This document shows positions 1 to 5,325 of a stretch of DNA of 10,607 nt, piece after piece. Each line of letters starts with the position of its first letter. Positions within the stretch are counted from its first letter, which is position 1. The DNA comes from Planctomycetota bacterium. GTDB taxonomy: Bacteria; Planctomycetota; Phycisphaerae; Sedimentisphaerales; Anaerobacaceae. The position numbers and the translations under genes were made by a program. Location: positions 1 through 10,607 of the forward strand of contig JAPLMV010000079.1 of the NCBI GenBank assembly GCA_026386835.1. Direction: 5' to 3'. The notes under the pieces are model-generated. The model was not told the DNA's origin. It worked only from the letters and a program-made list of their open reading frames with translations, and did no database searches.

Positions 1-581
1 AACGGTATCGGTGCAGGCCCTTTGGCAAGGTTTCCCAGCCCGAAGCTTATCCAGAAAATAAGCATATAAATAATCTGCCTTCTGCGGTTCTCCGCTGTTA
101 CCGCCGAATAGAAACTCATAAGGCACAAAACGATAAAAAACGCCAGCGCCATATCAGGCCGGGCATTATGAGAGTTGCGTATGTACCCAAGCGATGTCAC
201 CCAGACAATAGTTGACATTACCGCAATTCTAAAAGACAGCCACCGGCTCACAAAGTAAAGCACCGCTGCCGCTGACAGAATCGCAAAAACAACGCTCGGC
301 AGACGAGCGGTAATCTCGTCAACTTTGCCCGTTATCATGGCCGCACCTGCTACAAGCCAGTAAGAAAGCGGTGTCTTATTCAGTCTTGGATGGCCGTTGC
401 AGGTAGGTATCAACCAGTCGCCGCTTTGCAGCATCTCCCGTGCCGTGACGGATACAAAACATTCGTGACTATCCAGACTTCTTTCGGAAAGCATCCAAAA
501 CGCTATTACCGCAGAAATAAGCAATACCCCGCAGACGATTAAGATTTTCGCTGTCCGATTGTTAGTTTGGTTGTTTTCCAT
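1..581 (-). CDS. ArnT/PMT-like glycosyltransferase, N-terminal 193 residues (partial)
   Basis: This leftward gene begins at ATG 581-579 and stays open to the window edge, so only its first 193 residues are present. It looks like a membrane glycosyltransferase of the ArnT/PMT (GT83-like) type, which moves a sugar from a polyprenyl-phosphate carrier onto a lipid or protein on the outer face of the inner membrane. A first membrane segment lies at about residues 13-30. The first periplasmic loop then carries acidic residues (D37, E40) followed by AREMLQSGDWLIP and a PRLNKTPLSYW stretch, the usual ArnT/PMT hallmark. More hydrophobic segments follow at about 95-112, 116-134, 143-162 and 170-186, ending in NLAKGP, also typical. 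AGGGA lies just upstream as ribosome site. It starts 35 bp after the LAB_N gene in the same direction, so the two are probably co-transcribed. The acceptor cannot be read from the sequence. Confidence 0.8.
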   Translation of the reverse strand, partial: MENNQTNNRTAKILIVCGVLLISAVIAFWMLSERSLDSHECFVSVTAREMLQSGDWLIPTCNGHPRLNKTPLSYWLVAGAAMITGKVDEITARLPSVVFAILSAAAVLYFVSRWLSFRIAVMSTIVWVTSLGYIRNSHNARPDMALAFFIVLCLMSFYSAVTAENRRRQIIYMLIFWISFGLGNLAKGPAPIP

Positions 582-616
582 TTGCCGTCCCTGTAATTTA
601 ACATTTGTTTAATTTT

Positions 617-964
617 TCAATCCCCGCCCTCTTCCATGGCGGTTACCGCATTTCTTTTGGCGTGATTATAAATCAAGTGAATATTCCGCAGATATATCAG
701 CGTGTTCAAAGAAAATCCGAGCATTAAAATAGGGTTTTTTATATGAACGGAATAAAAGAGCATAATTATACTGCCCACCAGCGAAATATACCAGAATGAC
801 GTCGGTACGTGAGATTTCTTCTTATATTCGCTCACTAACCACTGCAGAACGAATCTGCCTCCGAATGTTAACTGGCCGGCCAGCCCTATTGTCGCCCACA
901 CGGGGTCATTAAGTATTTGCTCTGTTACTGCACTTTTTAAGAACTCAATTACTGAACTAATCAT
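617..964 (-). CDS. LAB_N-domain small membrane protein (lipid A biosynthesis N-terminal domain-like)
   Basis: A complete 115-residue protein that is almost entirely one LAB_N domain, known from the N-terminus of some lipid-A-disaccharide synthases and as stand-alone proteins. The recognisable core runs from about residue 27 to 100: GLAGQLTFGGRFVLQW, then a short basic loop (EYKKKSHVP), SFWYISLVGS, and the final LNTLIYLRNI. Three membrane segments are likely, at about 23-45, 57-75 and 79-97. Its biochemical role is not established. Stand-alone copies commonly sit beside polyprenyl-phosphate GT2 enzymes and ArnT/PMT-like transferases, and here an ArnT-like gene follows directly, which supports a role in lipid or glycolipid modification. 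GGAGA sits 7 nt before the ATG, so the start is well supported. It is the first gene of the leftward unit; the usual GT2 partner is not visible here. Confidence 0.85.
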   Translation of the reverse strand: MISSVIEFLKSAVTEQILNDPVWATIGLAGQLTFGGRFVLQWLVSEYKKKSHVPTSFWYISLVGSIIMLFYSVHIKNPILMLGFSLNTLIYLRNIHLIYNHAKRNAVTAMEEGGD

Positions 965-997
965 ATTTTTTCTCCAGACATTATCAATTAAGCGGCC

Positions 998-1006
998 ATT
1001 GTATCA
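998..1006 (-). promoter_or_regulatory. Candidate extended -10 promoter of the LAB_N/ArnT-like unit
   Basis: Read leftward, this is TG-A-TACAAT, an extended -10 element, giving a transcript start near 991 and a leader of about 27 nt before ATG 964. No good -35 hexamer is seen at the usual distance, which extended -10 promoters can tolerate. Assigned from consensus match and position only. Confidence 0.35.
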
Positions 1007-1085
1007 CAGACCAGCCGGAGGTAGTATTGCAAAATCGCTCAATCAAAATTTCCACGACACTTCTGGTAATTTGCCCTTAATTCCT

Positions 1086-1091
1086 TATAAT
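1086..1091 (+). promoter_or_regulatory. Candidate -10 box of the pseudouridine synthase gene
   Basis: A perfect TATAAT, 30 bp before the chosen start ATG at 1122, predicting a start of transcription near 1098. The -35 region (about 1061-1068) is poor. If this promoter is used, the longer reading frame beginning at 999 cannot be translated in full, which supports the shorter protein. Confidence 0.45.
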
Positions 1092-1121
1092 AACTGTTTT
1101 GCCAAAACGATAAGGAATACG

Positions 1122-1922
1122 ATGTCAAAAGCAAAAATAGAAATACCAATAATTTACGAGGATGACGACATTATTGTCATCAATAAGCCGACCGGCACTT
1201 CAGTGACAAGAGACCGCACAGGCGAGCCGGAACTTTTGGACATACTCTACCGCCAGAAAAATTTGACATTCCTTTTGGTTCACCGCATCGATAAACCAAC
1301 CTCCGGCGTTATGTTCCTGGCCAAAAACACCCGCGTCCAGACCCGCTTTTCAGCTTATTTTGAAAAGAGACTGATTAAAAAAACCTATCTCACGCTCGTA
1401 ACAGGTGTCGTTCCAGGCCCAACCGGTACCATTGACGCACCTATAGGAAGCAGCAGAGAAAAGTTTGAAACTATGTGCATCGACCATAATAAAGGCAAGG
1501 ACTCGCTTACAAATTGGCGCCTGCTCGCCGATTTCGGTACCATTGCCTTGTTGGCTGTCTCGCCTGTGAGCGGCCGAACACATCAAATCCGAGTCCACTT
1601 GCCCAGTGTCGGCCTGCCCCTTACTATCGACCCCTTATATGGCAGCAGCCGACCGCTGCTTCTCTCTGAGTACAAGGGGGGAAATTACCGACTCGGAAAA
1701 AACCAGACCGAAAAGCCCCTCATCGAACGCCTGACCCTTCACGCCTATCAAATCGAGCTTATGGAACCCGAGCCGAATAAACCCGCCTGTTTCATTGCCG
1801 GCCTTGATAAAAAATTCGCCGCCGCCATAAAGATGCTTACCAAACACAATCCAAACGGCGTCAATTCTTTTGTCCACCCAGAAGATTTCACCCGCATCCT
1901 CAACGCCCAGCGATTACCATAA
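1122..1922 (+). CDS. RluA-family pseudouridine synthase
   Basis: Converts specific uridines in rRNA or tRNA to pseudouridine. The 266-residue protein has the RluA-family motif HRIDKPTSG at residues 54-62, with D57 as the catalytic aspartate; an early IINKP-type strand (VINKPTG, 19-25); and the conserved GRTHQIRVH (151-159), DPLYG (170-174) and LHA (206-208) motifs. There is no N-terminal S4 RNA-binding domain, so it resembles the short RluA type (rRNA and/or tRNA) more than RluC or RluD, and its target base cannot be assigned. An upstream in-frame extension to 999 is open, but ATG 1122 has AAGGA 5 nt upstream, the extension is unlike the family, and a TATAAT lies at 1086, so the short form is preferred. 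Its stop is only 6 bp from the stop of convergent rsmE, with no room for separate terminators. Confidence 0.88.
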   Translation: MSKAKIEIPIIYEDDDIIVINKPTGTSVTRDRTGEPELLDILYRQKNLTFLLVHRIDKPTSGVMFLAKNTRVQTRFSAYFEKRLIKKTYLTLVTGVVPGPTGTIDAPIGSSREKFETMCIDHNKGKDSLTNWRLLADFGTIALLAVSPVSGRTHQIRVHLPSVGLPLTIDPLYGSSRPLLLSEYKGGNYRLGKNQTEKPLIERLTLHAYQIELMEPEPNKPACFIAGLDKKFAAAIKMLTKHNPNGVNSFVHPEDFTRILNAQRLP

Positions 1923-1928
1923 TTCTTT

Positions 1929-2663
1929 TTATTTTCGTTCCGCATCGCGCTGAGCTGCCAGTATTGAGGCAAACGCCAATGCCGCTGTTTCAATTCGAAG
2001 AACCGTGTCCGTAAGGCGAACAAATTTGCATCCCGCCTGGCTTAAAAGCGTCTCCTCTTTTTCAGTCGTTCCGCCTTCAGGCCCTATGAAAACCGCAACA
2101 TCACTATCACCAAACTCCTGATTGACTAATGACACAAATTCCAACGATACGCTGCCGAGCAGAAATCGCCCAGCAGGATAATCCTTTTTCAACATCTCAA
2201 CAGCCCCAGCCAATGGCATGGGAGCGTCTATCTTTGGCAGGAACACCCTTCGGCATTGCTTGGCCGCCGAAATAGCCAGATTCCGCCATCGCTCGACAAT
2301 CTTCGGATTTGCCGCCTGTTTTACCGTCCGCTCAAATAGTACCGGACAAATCCGGTCAACGCCTAATTCTGTGCATTTGCCTATCAGCCAGTCAAACCGC
2401 TCACCCTTTGCAATGCTCACCGCAATAGCTATCCTGCCGCGGTTTCTGTTGGGGCAAACCTGCAAATCCTCAACCTGCAAAGTTGCCTTGCGTGGATTTG
2501 CGCCCGCCACCTTCGCAACCGCCAAAGTACCTTTTCCATCAAACAGTTCAACCCTGTCGCCCGGCTTTAACCTCAAAACACCCGCCAGATGATGAGACTG
2601 CTGGCCGTCAAGCTCCGCAACACCTTTGCCTATCGAATCGCAAAAAAACCGTACCAAATCCAT
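1929..2663 (-). CDS. rsmE: 16S rRNA (uracil(1498)-N(3))-methyltransferase RsmE
   Basis: Methylates N3 of U1498 of 16S rRNA using S-adenosylmethionine. Counting from the preferred start MDLVRFF, the 244-residue protein has the N-terminal PUA-like part with SHHLAGVLRLKPGD (23-36), the KGERFDWLIGKCTELG block (87-102), ERTV (111-114), AAKQCRR (133-139), the SPOUT-knot GPEGG (194-198) and LRIETAAL (222-229). Length and motif order fit the family. The frame also opens 10 residues earlier at 2693, but that extension (MIIDVEKENL) is encoded by a duplicated repeat, whereas ATG 2663 starts with the family-typical sequence and has GAGAAAGAG about 6 nt upstream. It is transcribed leftward, converging on the pseudouridine synthase gene and diverging from the accessory cassette. 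The start region is unusual and is described separately. Confidence 0.93.
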   Translation of the reverse strand: MDLVRFFCDSIGKGVAELDGQQSHHLAGVLRLKPGDRVELFDGKGTLAVAKVAGANPRKATLQVEDLQVCPNRNRGRIAIAVSIAKGERFDWLIGKCTELGVDRICPVLFERTVKQAANPKIVERWRNLAISAAKQCRRVFLPKIDAPMPLAGAVEMLKKDYPAGRFLLGSVSLEFVSLVNQEFGDSDVAVFIGPEGGTTEKEETLLSQAGCKFVRLTDTVLRIETAALAFASILAAQRDAERK

Positions 2664-2670
2664 TAAATTC

Positions 2671-2748
2671 TCTTTCTCAACATCAATTATCATTAATCAA
2701 TTATCATTAAAAGGTCTTCCTCAACGTCAATTATCATTAATCAATCAT
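2671..2748 (-). repeat. Duplicated rsmE translation-initiation region (14 bp and 44 bp repeats)
   Basis: The 14-mer TCAATTATCATTAA (plus strand) occurs exactly three times, at 2683-2696, 2697-2710 and 2727-2740, with a decayed start of a fourth at 2741. Two larger copies (about 2671-2701 and 2715-2745) lie 44 bp apart. Read in the rsmE direction, each large copy contains a purine-rich ribosome-site-like stretch (GAGGAAGA or GAGAAAGA) followed by TTTAATG, so the duplicated unit is essentially the start site of rsmE. The 44 bp offset is not a multiple of three, and stop codons in the copies overlap the next ATG as TAATG. Confidence 0.8.
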
Positions 2749-2814
2749 CCATCAAAACGCCCTCTTGTCGCAGTCTTTGTATGCCCGCCGCTTTTTTCTT
2801 TGCCATAAGTTAAT

Positions 2815-2842
2815 AGTGTAATCCCTGCTCAATAATTTGCAA
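2815..2842 (-). promoter_or_regulatory. Candidate rsmE promoter
   Basis: Read leftward: TTGCAA (2842-2837), 16 bp spacer, TACACT (2820-2815), giving a start near 2808 and a leader of about 145 nt to the preferred rsmE ATG. Consensus-based; the adjacent rightward promoter lies about 27 bp away, so the two would be divergent. Confidence 0.4.
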
Positions 2843-2868
2843 GGTCGTATTCGTATTGTTAAAAAGAT

Positions 2869-2898
2869 TTGCGTTATCTGCCGATATATTGGTATACT
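2869..2898 (+). promoter_or_regulatory. Candidate promoter of the accessory cassette
   Basis: TTGCGT (2869-2874), 18 bp spacer, TATACT (2893-2898). Predicted start of transcription near 2905, leaving about 22 nt before the mini-ORF and 54 nt before the first large gene. Both hexamers are good matches to the housekeeping sigma factor consensus. Confidence 0.5.
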
Positions 2899-2926
2899 GT
2901 TAACAGGAAATCTGTATAACTTGGCA

Positions 2927-2962
2927 ATGGTTGAAGGTAATAAGGTGACAATAACGCCATGA
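2927..2962 (+). CDS. Possible 11-codon leader peptide of the cassette
   Basis: ATG 2927 opens an 11-residue frame, MVEGNKVTITP, whose TGA at 2960-2962 overlaps the ATG of the next gene (ATGA). AAGGTAATAAGG lies within it and would be the only purine-rich ribosome site for the next start, at a long spacing, so ribosomes ending here could restart there. The mini-ORF's own ribosome site is poor (AGGA is about 19 nt away). Too short to judge by coding statistics; proposed only from the exact stop/start overlap. Confidence 0.3.
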   Translation: MVEGNKVTITP

Positions 2963-3531
2963 TACCCGATTGGAACATATTAGGCCTACTGCCGCCGATT
3001 CGACCCGGCTTGCCCGGCAATAATGCTGACCGTTCGCCTTATGTGGCTAATCTGCATCAGGTTGTAGAACGATTCGCCACTCCTCCGGAACGGACTGCCA
3101 TCCTTAGCGGCCTCTTGGGGTATCGCCATGAACTGCATCAGCTTGGCATTGTCGCTGGGTTCCAATGGCTCGATGGCAGCTTCATGGAACAGGTGGAGGT
3201 CTTGGATTCCCGTGCTCCCCGTGATGTGGATGTAATCACGTTCTTTTCTTGGCCCGCAGGCATTGATCAGCAAGCCATGGCCGCAAAACATAAGCGTTTG
3301 TTTATGTCGCAGCAGACGAAAGCACTATTCAAGGTGGACGGTTATCCATGCATTTTGGGGGAATCTATGGAAGGTCGGCATGTGAGACAGATTGCTTACT
3401 GGTACAGTATGTGGTCGCATAAAAGATCTGGCACATGGAAAGGGTTTGTTCAGGTCGATCTTTCTCCGCAGGAGGATGCGCAAGCCCAAAAAGTTCTAGA
3501 CCTTATTGCGAAGGAAGGAGGCCTGTCATGA
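2959..3531 (+). CDS. Nucleotidyltransferase-like protein of unknown function (DUF6932-like)
   Basis: A 190-residue soluble protein opening with MIPDWNILGLLPPIRPG. I recognise this as a family annotated only as unknown function (probably DUF6932). Residues 67-93 hold a minimal nucleotidyltransferase-superfamily signature: GFQWLDGSFMEQ with G73-S74 at the turn, then after about 14 residues PRDVDVITFF, with D89 and D91 in the metal-binding DxD position. D127 in FKVDGYP could be the third acidic residue. No membrane segment or signal peptide is visible. The family could transfer a nucleotide to a protein or RNA, as the MNT partner of HEPN toxins does, but no activity can be assigned. No HEPN RxxxxH motif is seen in it. 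It overlaps the next gene by ATGA, so the two are very likely co-translated. The start at 2959 is the only good in-frame ATG after a stop at 2941. Confidence 0.75.
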   Translation: MIPDWNILGLLPPIRPGLPGNNADRSPYVANLHQVVERFATPPERTAILSGLLGYRHELHQLGIVAGFQWLDGSFMEQVEVLDSRAPRDVDVITFFSWPAGIDQQAMAAKHKRLFMSQQTKALFKVDGYPCILGESMEGRHVRQIAYWYSMWSHKRSGTWKGFVQVDLSPQEDAQAQKVLDLIAKEGGLS

Positions 3532-4460
3532 ATTACGATGATTACCTTGTGATCTCCTCCGAAATACAACAACTAGAGTCGCTTCTTTCCGAGATTCCTA
3601 ATGAGAATGCAATTGAGCGTATGGGGCTGGAGTCACGTCTTGAGTCAGCACGTTTGCTAATTAGCGGTGTTAACGAATATCAACTGGTTCACAAGGCGAA
3701 ACTGACATTCCGGGGGCATCCCGTCTTTGGAAGTCACGGCATTTTTGCTGATTTCGCATCAAAGGCTGCTGGCGCTTTTACTGATGCAGTCACCGCAGTT
3801 GCGGCCGGACTTTCCGAAAACTTGCGGTATATGGGACCTATCCCGAATAAAGAGAAAAACCAACTTCTTATCACCGGCACGGCAGTCGGATCGTTCGGCT
3901 TTGAGTTTGAGCTTCCTAAGCTCGAAGATAATACCTTGATTCCGGAATCGAGTCGAGCGGAAGACGCTCTGGAGAAAGTACAGAAGCTGTTTCAACTAGC
4001 AGCGCAAGGTACGGATGACGAAGTCGCGGAACTTGTCGACGAAATACATCCTCGAGCGGTTAAGAAAGCGGCGGACTTTCTCGACTGTGTGGCACAGCAT
4101 GGCGCATGGTGTGGGCTTGAGTTTAAGAATCGACATTTTCATTTCTATGATGTAAAACAGCTTTTGGAATCAGCGAAACGTATTCGCGAGGATAATATTC
4201 GCGAGAGTGACGAATCGTATAGTGGTGAAATCCAAGGGGTATTGCCATCAAGCCGAACGTTTGAGTTCAAGCTGTCCGACCAGCAAGGCGTACTGCGATG
4301 CAAAGTCGGCACAGAGATTGAAGACGCCGATGTGTTAAATAGAGATTTTCTCCACAAGCCGGTACACATTACCTTGCATATCATACAGGTTGGACAGGGG
4401 CTTCCCCGATATAGCCTTCTGCAACTCAGAGATATTTCACACACCGAAAATAAAGAATAG
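3528..4460 (+). CDS. Conserved hypothetical partner of the nucleotidyltransferase-like protein
   Basis: A 310-residue protein of unrecognised function. AAGGAGG lies 8 nt before ATG 3528, and that ATG overlaps the upstream stop as ATGA; the frame open to 3435 is therefore not the start. Visible parts: a helical, acidic N-terminus with coiled-coil character (about 8-47); a distinctive block at 60-125 containing FRGHPVFGSHGIFADF, a small-residue-rich AAGAFTDAVTAVAAG helix, MGPIPNKEKNQLLITGTAVGSFGFEFE; a helical middle (142-222); and a beta-rich C-terminus (232-303, SGEIQGVLPSSRTFEFKL ... GLPRYSLLQL) that could be a small barrel. No transmembrane span, nuclease or protease motif is evident. Tight coupling suggests that it works with the upstream protein as effector, inhibitor or substrate, as in a toxin-antitoxin or defence pair, but this is an inference. 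Confidence 0.75.
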   Translation: MNYDDYLVISSEIQQLESLLSEIPNENAIERMGLESRLESARLLISGVNEYQLVHKAKLTFRGHPVFGSHGIFADFASKAAGAFTDAVTAVAAGLSENLRYMGPIPNKEKNQLLITGTAVGSFGFEFELPKLEDNTLIPESSRAEDALEKVQKLFQLAAQGTDDEVAELVDEIHPRAVKKAADFLDCVAQHGAWCGLEFKNRHFHFYDVKQLLESAKRIREDNIRESDESYSGEIQGVLPSSRTFEFKLSDQQGVLRCKVGTEIEDADVLNRDFLHKPVHITLHIIQVGQGLPRYSLLQLRDISHTENKE

Positions 4461-4468
4461 TTCCGCAG

Positions 4469-4494
4469 GGTGAGGTCTTTACCCCACCATTTTA
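4469..4494 (+). terminator. Possible terminator of the accessory cassette
   Basis: GGTGAGGT (4469-4476), CTTT loop, ACCCCACC (4481-4488): an 8 bp stem with one A-C mismatch, followed by ATTTTA. It lies 8 bp after the cassette stop codon. The T-run is short, so termination may be weak. Confidence 0.4.
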
Positions 4495-4570
4495 GCTATA
4501 TATTCAAAATTAAAATAACCAAAACTCTCCCTTTTGTCAACCTTTGTATTTTTCGCATCTTCTTCTTAAA

Positions 4571-4597
4571 TTGGCAATTGGAATTTGGAATTTGAAA
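4571..4597 (+). repeat. Degenerate 7 bp tandem array
   Basis: Successive units ATTGGCA, ATTGGAA, TTTGGAA, TTTGAAA: the GG (last copy GA) recurs at 4573, 4580, 4587 and 4594, exactly 7 bp apart. Confidence 0.75.
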
Positions 4598-4605
4598 ATC
4601 TCTTT

Positions 4606-4637
4606 ACCGTTTCACCGTTAAACCGTTTTGCCGTCCA
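4606..4637 (+). repeat. Degenerate 8 bp tandem array
   Basis: CCGT recurs at 4607, 4615, 4623 and 4631, exactly 8 bp apart, within units ACCGTTTC, ACCGTTAA, ACCGTTTT, GCCGTCCA. Confidence 0.8.
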
Positions 4638-4651
4638 ACCACGACATCCTA

Positions 4652-4680
4652 TACGCTACCCGCTCTATGCTATACGCTCT
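4652..4680 (+). repeat. Degenerate 7 bp tandem array
   Basis: GCT recurs at 4655, 4662, 4669 and 4676, exactly 7 bp apart, in units of the form TACGCTA, CCCGCTC, TATGCTA, TACGCTC. The unit is unrelated to that of the 7 bp array at 4571. Confidence 0.8.
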
Positions 4681-4687
4681 TTTTGGG

Positions 4688-4832
4688 CCAAACGCGCAGG
4701 TATCCACGACCAAAATCCCAAAAAAATAAAAAAATTTCTACATTCTCTTACTCCTTACCCAATAAGGATTTATCTCTTCTCTGTGTTCTCTGAGACCTCT
4801 GTGGCTAATGTTTTTTTCGCCCAAACGCGCAG
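4688..4832 (+). repeat. Dispersed direct repeat CCAAACGCGCAG
   Basis: An identical 12-mer at 4688-4699 and 4821-4832, each preceded by a T-run and a short G/C stretch. The copies are 133 bp apart and bracket the 9 bp array. Confidence 0.7.
4779..4806 (+). repeat. 9 bp tandem array, three copies
   Basis: CTCTGTGTT, CTCTGAGAC, CTCTGTGGC: CTCTG starts at 4779, 4788 and 4797. It ends in CTGTGGCTAAT, closely matching the end of the 10 bp array at 5091-5113 (CTGTGGCTCAAT), so the two are probably related. Confidence 0.8.
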
Positions 4833-5001
4833 CTTCGCCCCTTTATAGAGACGTAGTTTTTCTGCGCCTTCTGATATTATTTAGAATTTAGGAGTTTTGT
4901 TTTGGACATTTAAGTTTGAAAAATTCGAATTTGTTTCCACCGTAAGGTGTCCTGTGGAGGATTTCGGAATTAGAGCTTAGTGCTTGCCCTTTTGTAGAAC
5001 C

Positions 5002-5064
5002 GTTCTTTGACAATTGAATGTGTCTATGCGGTATTCGTTTGCGCCTCCCGCTCTTTGAAATTTG
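5002..5064 (+). promoter_or_regulatory. Two boxA-like (rRNA antitermination) motifs
   Basis: GTTCTTTGACAATT at 5002-5015 and GCTCTTTGAAATTT at 5050-5063 both resemble the E. coli rrn boxA (TGCTCTTTAACAATTT), the RNA site bound by NusB/NusE. They are 48 bp apart. No boxC or rRNA gene follows in the window, so they may be a remnant or part of an untranslated element. Confidence 0.35.
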
Positions 5065-5090
5065 CATAACAGAGTCTTGAAAAATAAAAA

Positions 5091-5113
5091 ATCTGTGAAA
5101 ATCTGTGGCTCAA
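5091..5113 (+). repeat. 10 bp tandem duplication
   Basis: ATCTGTGAAA and ATCTGTGGCT, with ATCTGTG at 5091 and 5101. Confidence 0.65.
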
Positions 5114-5167
5114 TTTTTCTTTAAGTCTTTTATATGAATGAACTTAAAGCAAAATCAATGCCTGAAA

Positions 5168-5276
5168 TTGGATGTCTTTGGGCGTACTTTGGGTATACTT
5201 TGGAGTGCGTTGGAGTATCGTTGGAGTGCTTCTGAATGCGTTTGGATAACTTTGGATGACCTTGGATAACATCTGA
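5168..5276 (+). repeat. Helically phased TTGGA array, about 10.5 bp period
   Basis: Eleven degenerate units of the type (T)TTGGATxxC follow one another. The GG, or GA in two degraded units, begins at 5170, 5180, 5191, 5202, 5212, 5223, 5234, 5244, 5254, 5264 and 5275. Spacings are only 10 or 11 bp, and the mean is 105/10 = 10.5 bp, one turn of B-DNA. The array fades into TCTGAA, TCTAAG and TCTAAC units after 5270. It has no continuous reading frame. Confidence 0.85.
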
Positions 5277-5307
5277 AACATCTAAGAACTTCTAACTCAA
5301 AACCTTG

Positions 5308-5325
5308 TCCCCGCGCAAGCGAGGA
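5308..5325 (-). terminator. Possible terminator of the histidine kinase gene
   Basis: Read leftward: TCCTCGC, loop TTGC, GCGGGGA, a 7 bp stem with one mismatch, then CAAGG and TTTT. It begins 15 bp after the kinase stop codon and is flanked by two copies of AACTCAAAAC (5294-5303 and 5330-5339). The gap before the T-run is long, so strength is uncertain. Confidence 0.4.

Noticed and set aside
999..1121. N-terminal extension of the pseudouridine synthase from an upstream ATG at 999
   Set aside because: The extension has no family resemblance, the downstream ATG at 1122 has a good ribosome site, and a perfect TATAAT lies inside the extension at 1086.
2218..2808. Rightward open frames opposite rsmE and its leader
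   Set aside because: They are reverse-strand shadows of rsmE and its repeats, with low-complexity translations, no ribosome sites and no family resemblance.
4585..4848. An 87-codon rightward frame in the long intergenic interval
   Set aside because: It is built from the 7, 8 and 9 bp tandem arrays, has no ribosome site and resembles no protein family.
5134..5235. A 34-codon frame (MNELKAKSM...) running into the TTGGA array
   Set aside because: It stops inside the array, has no ribosome site, and the 10.5 bp period does not keep one reading frame.
4561..5300. CRISPR array
   Set aside because: Repeat units are 7-11 bp, degenerate and contiguous; there are no 25-40 bp repeats with unique spacers.
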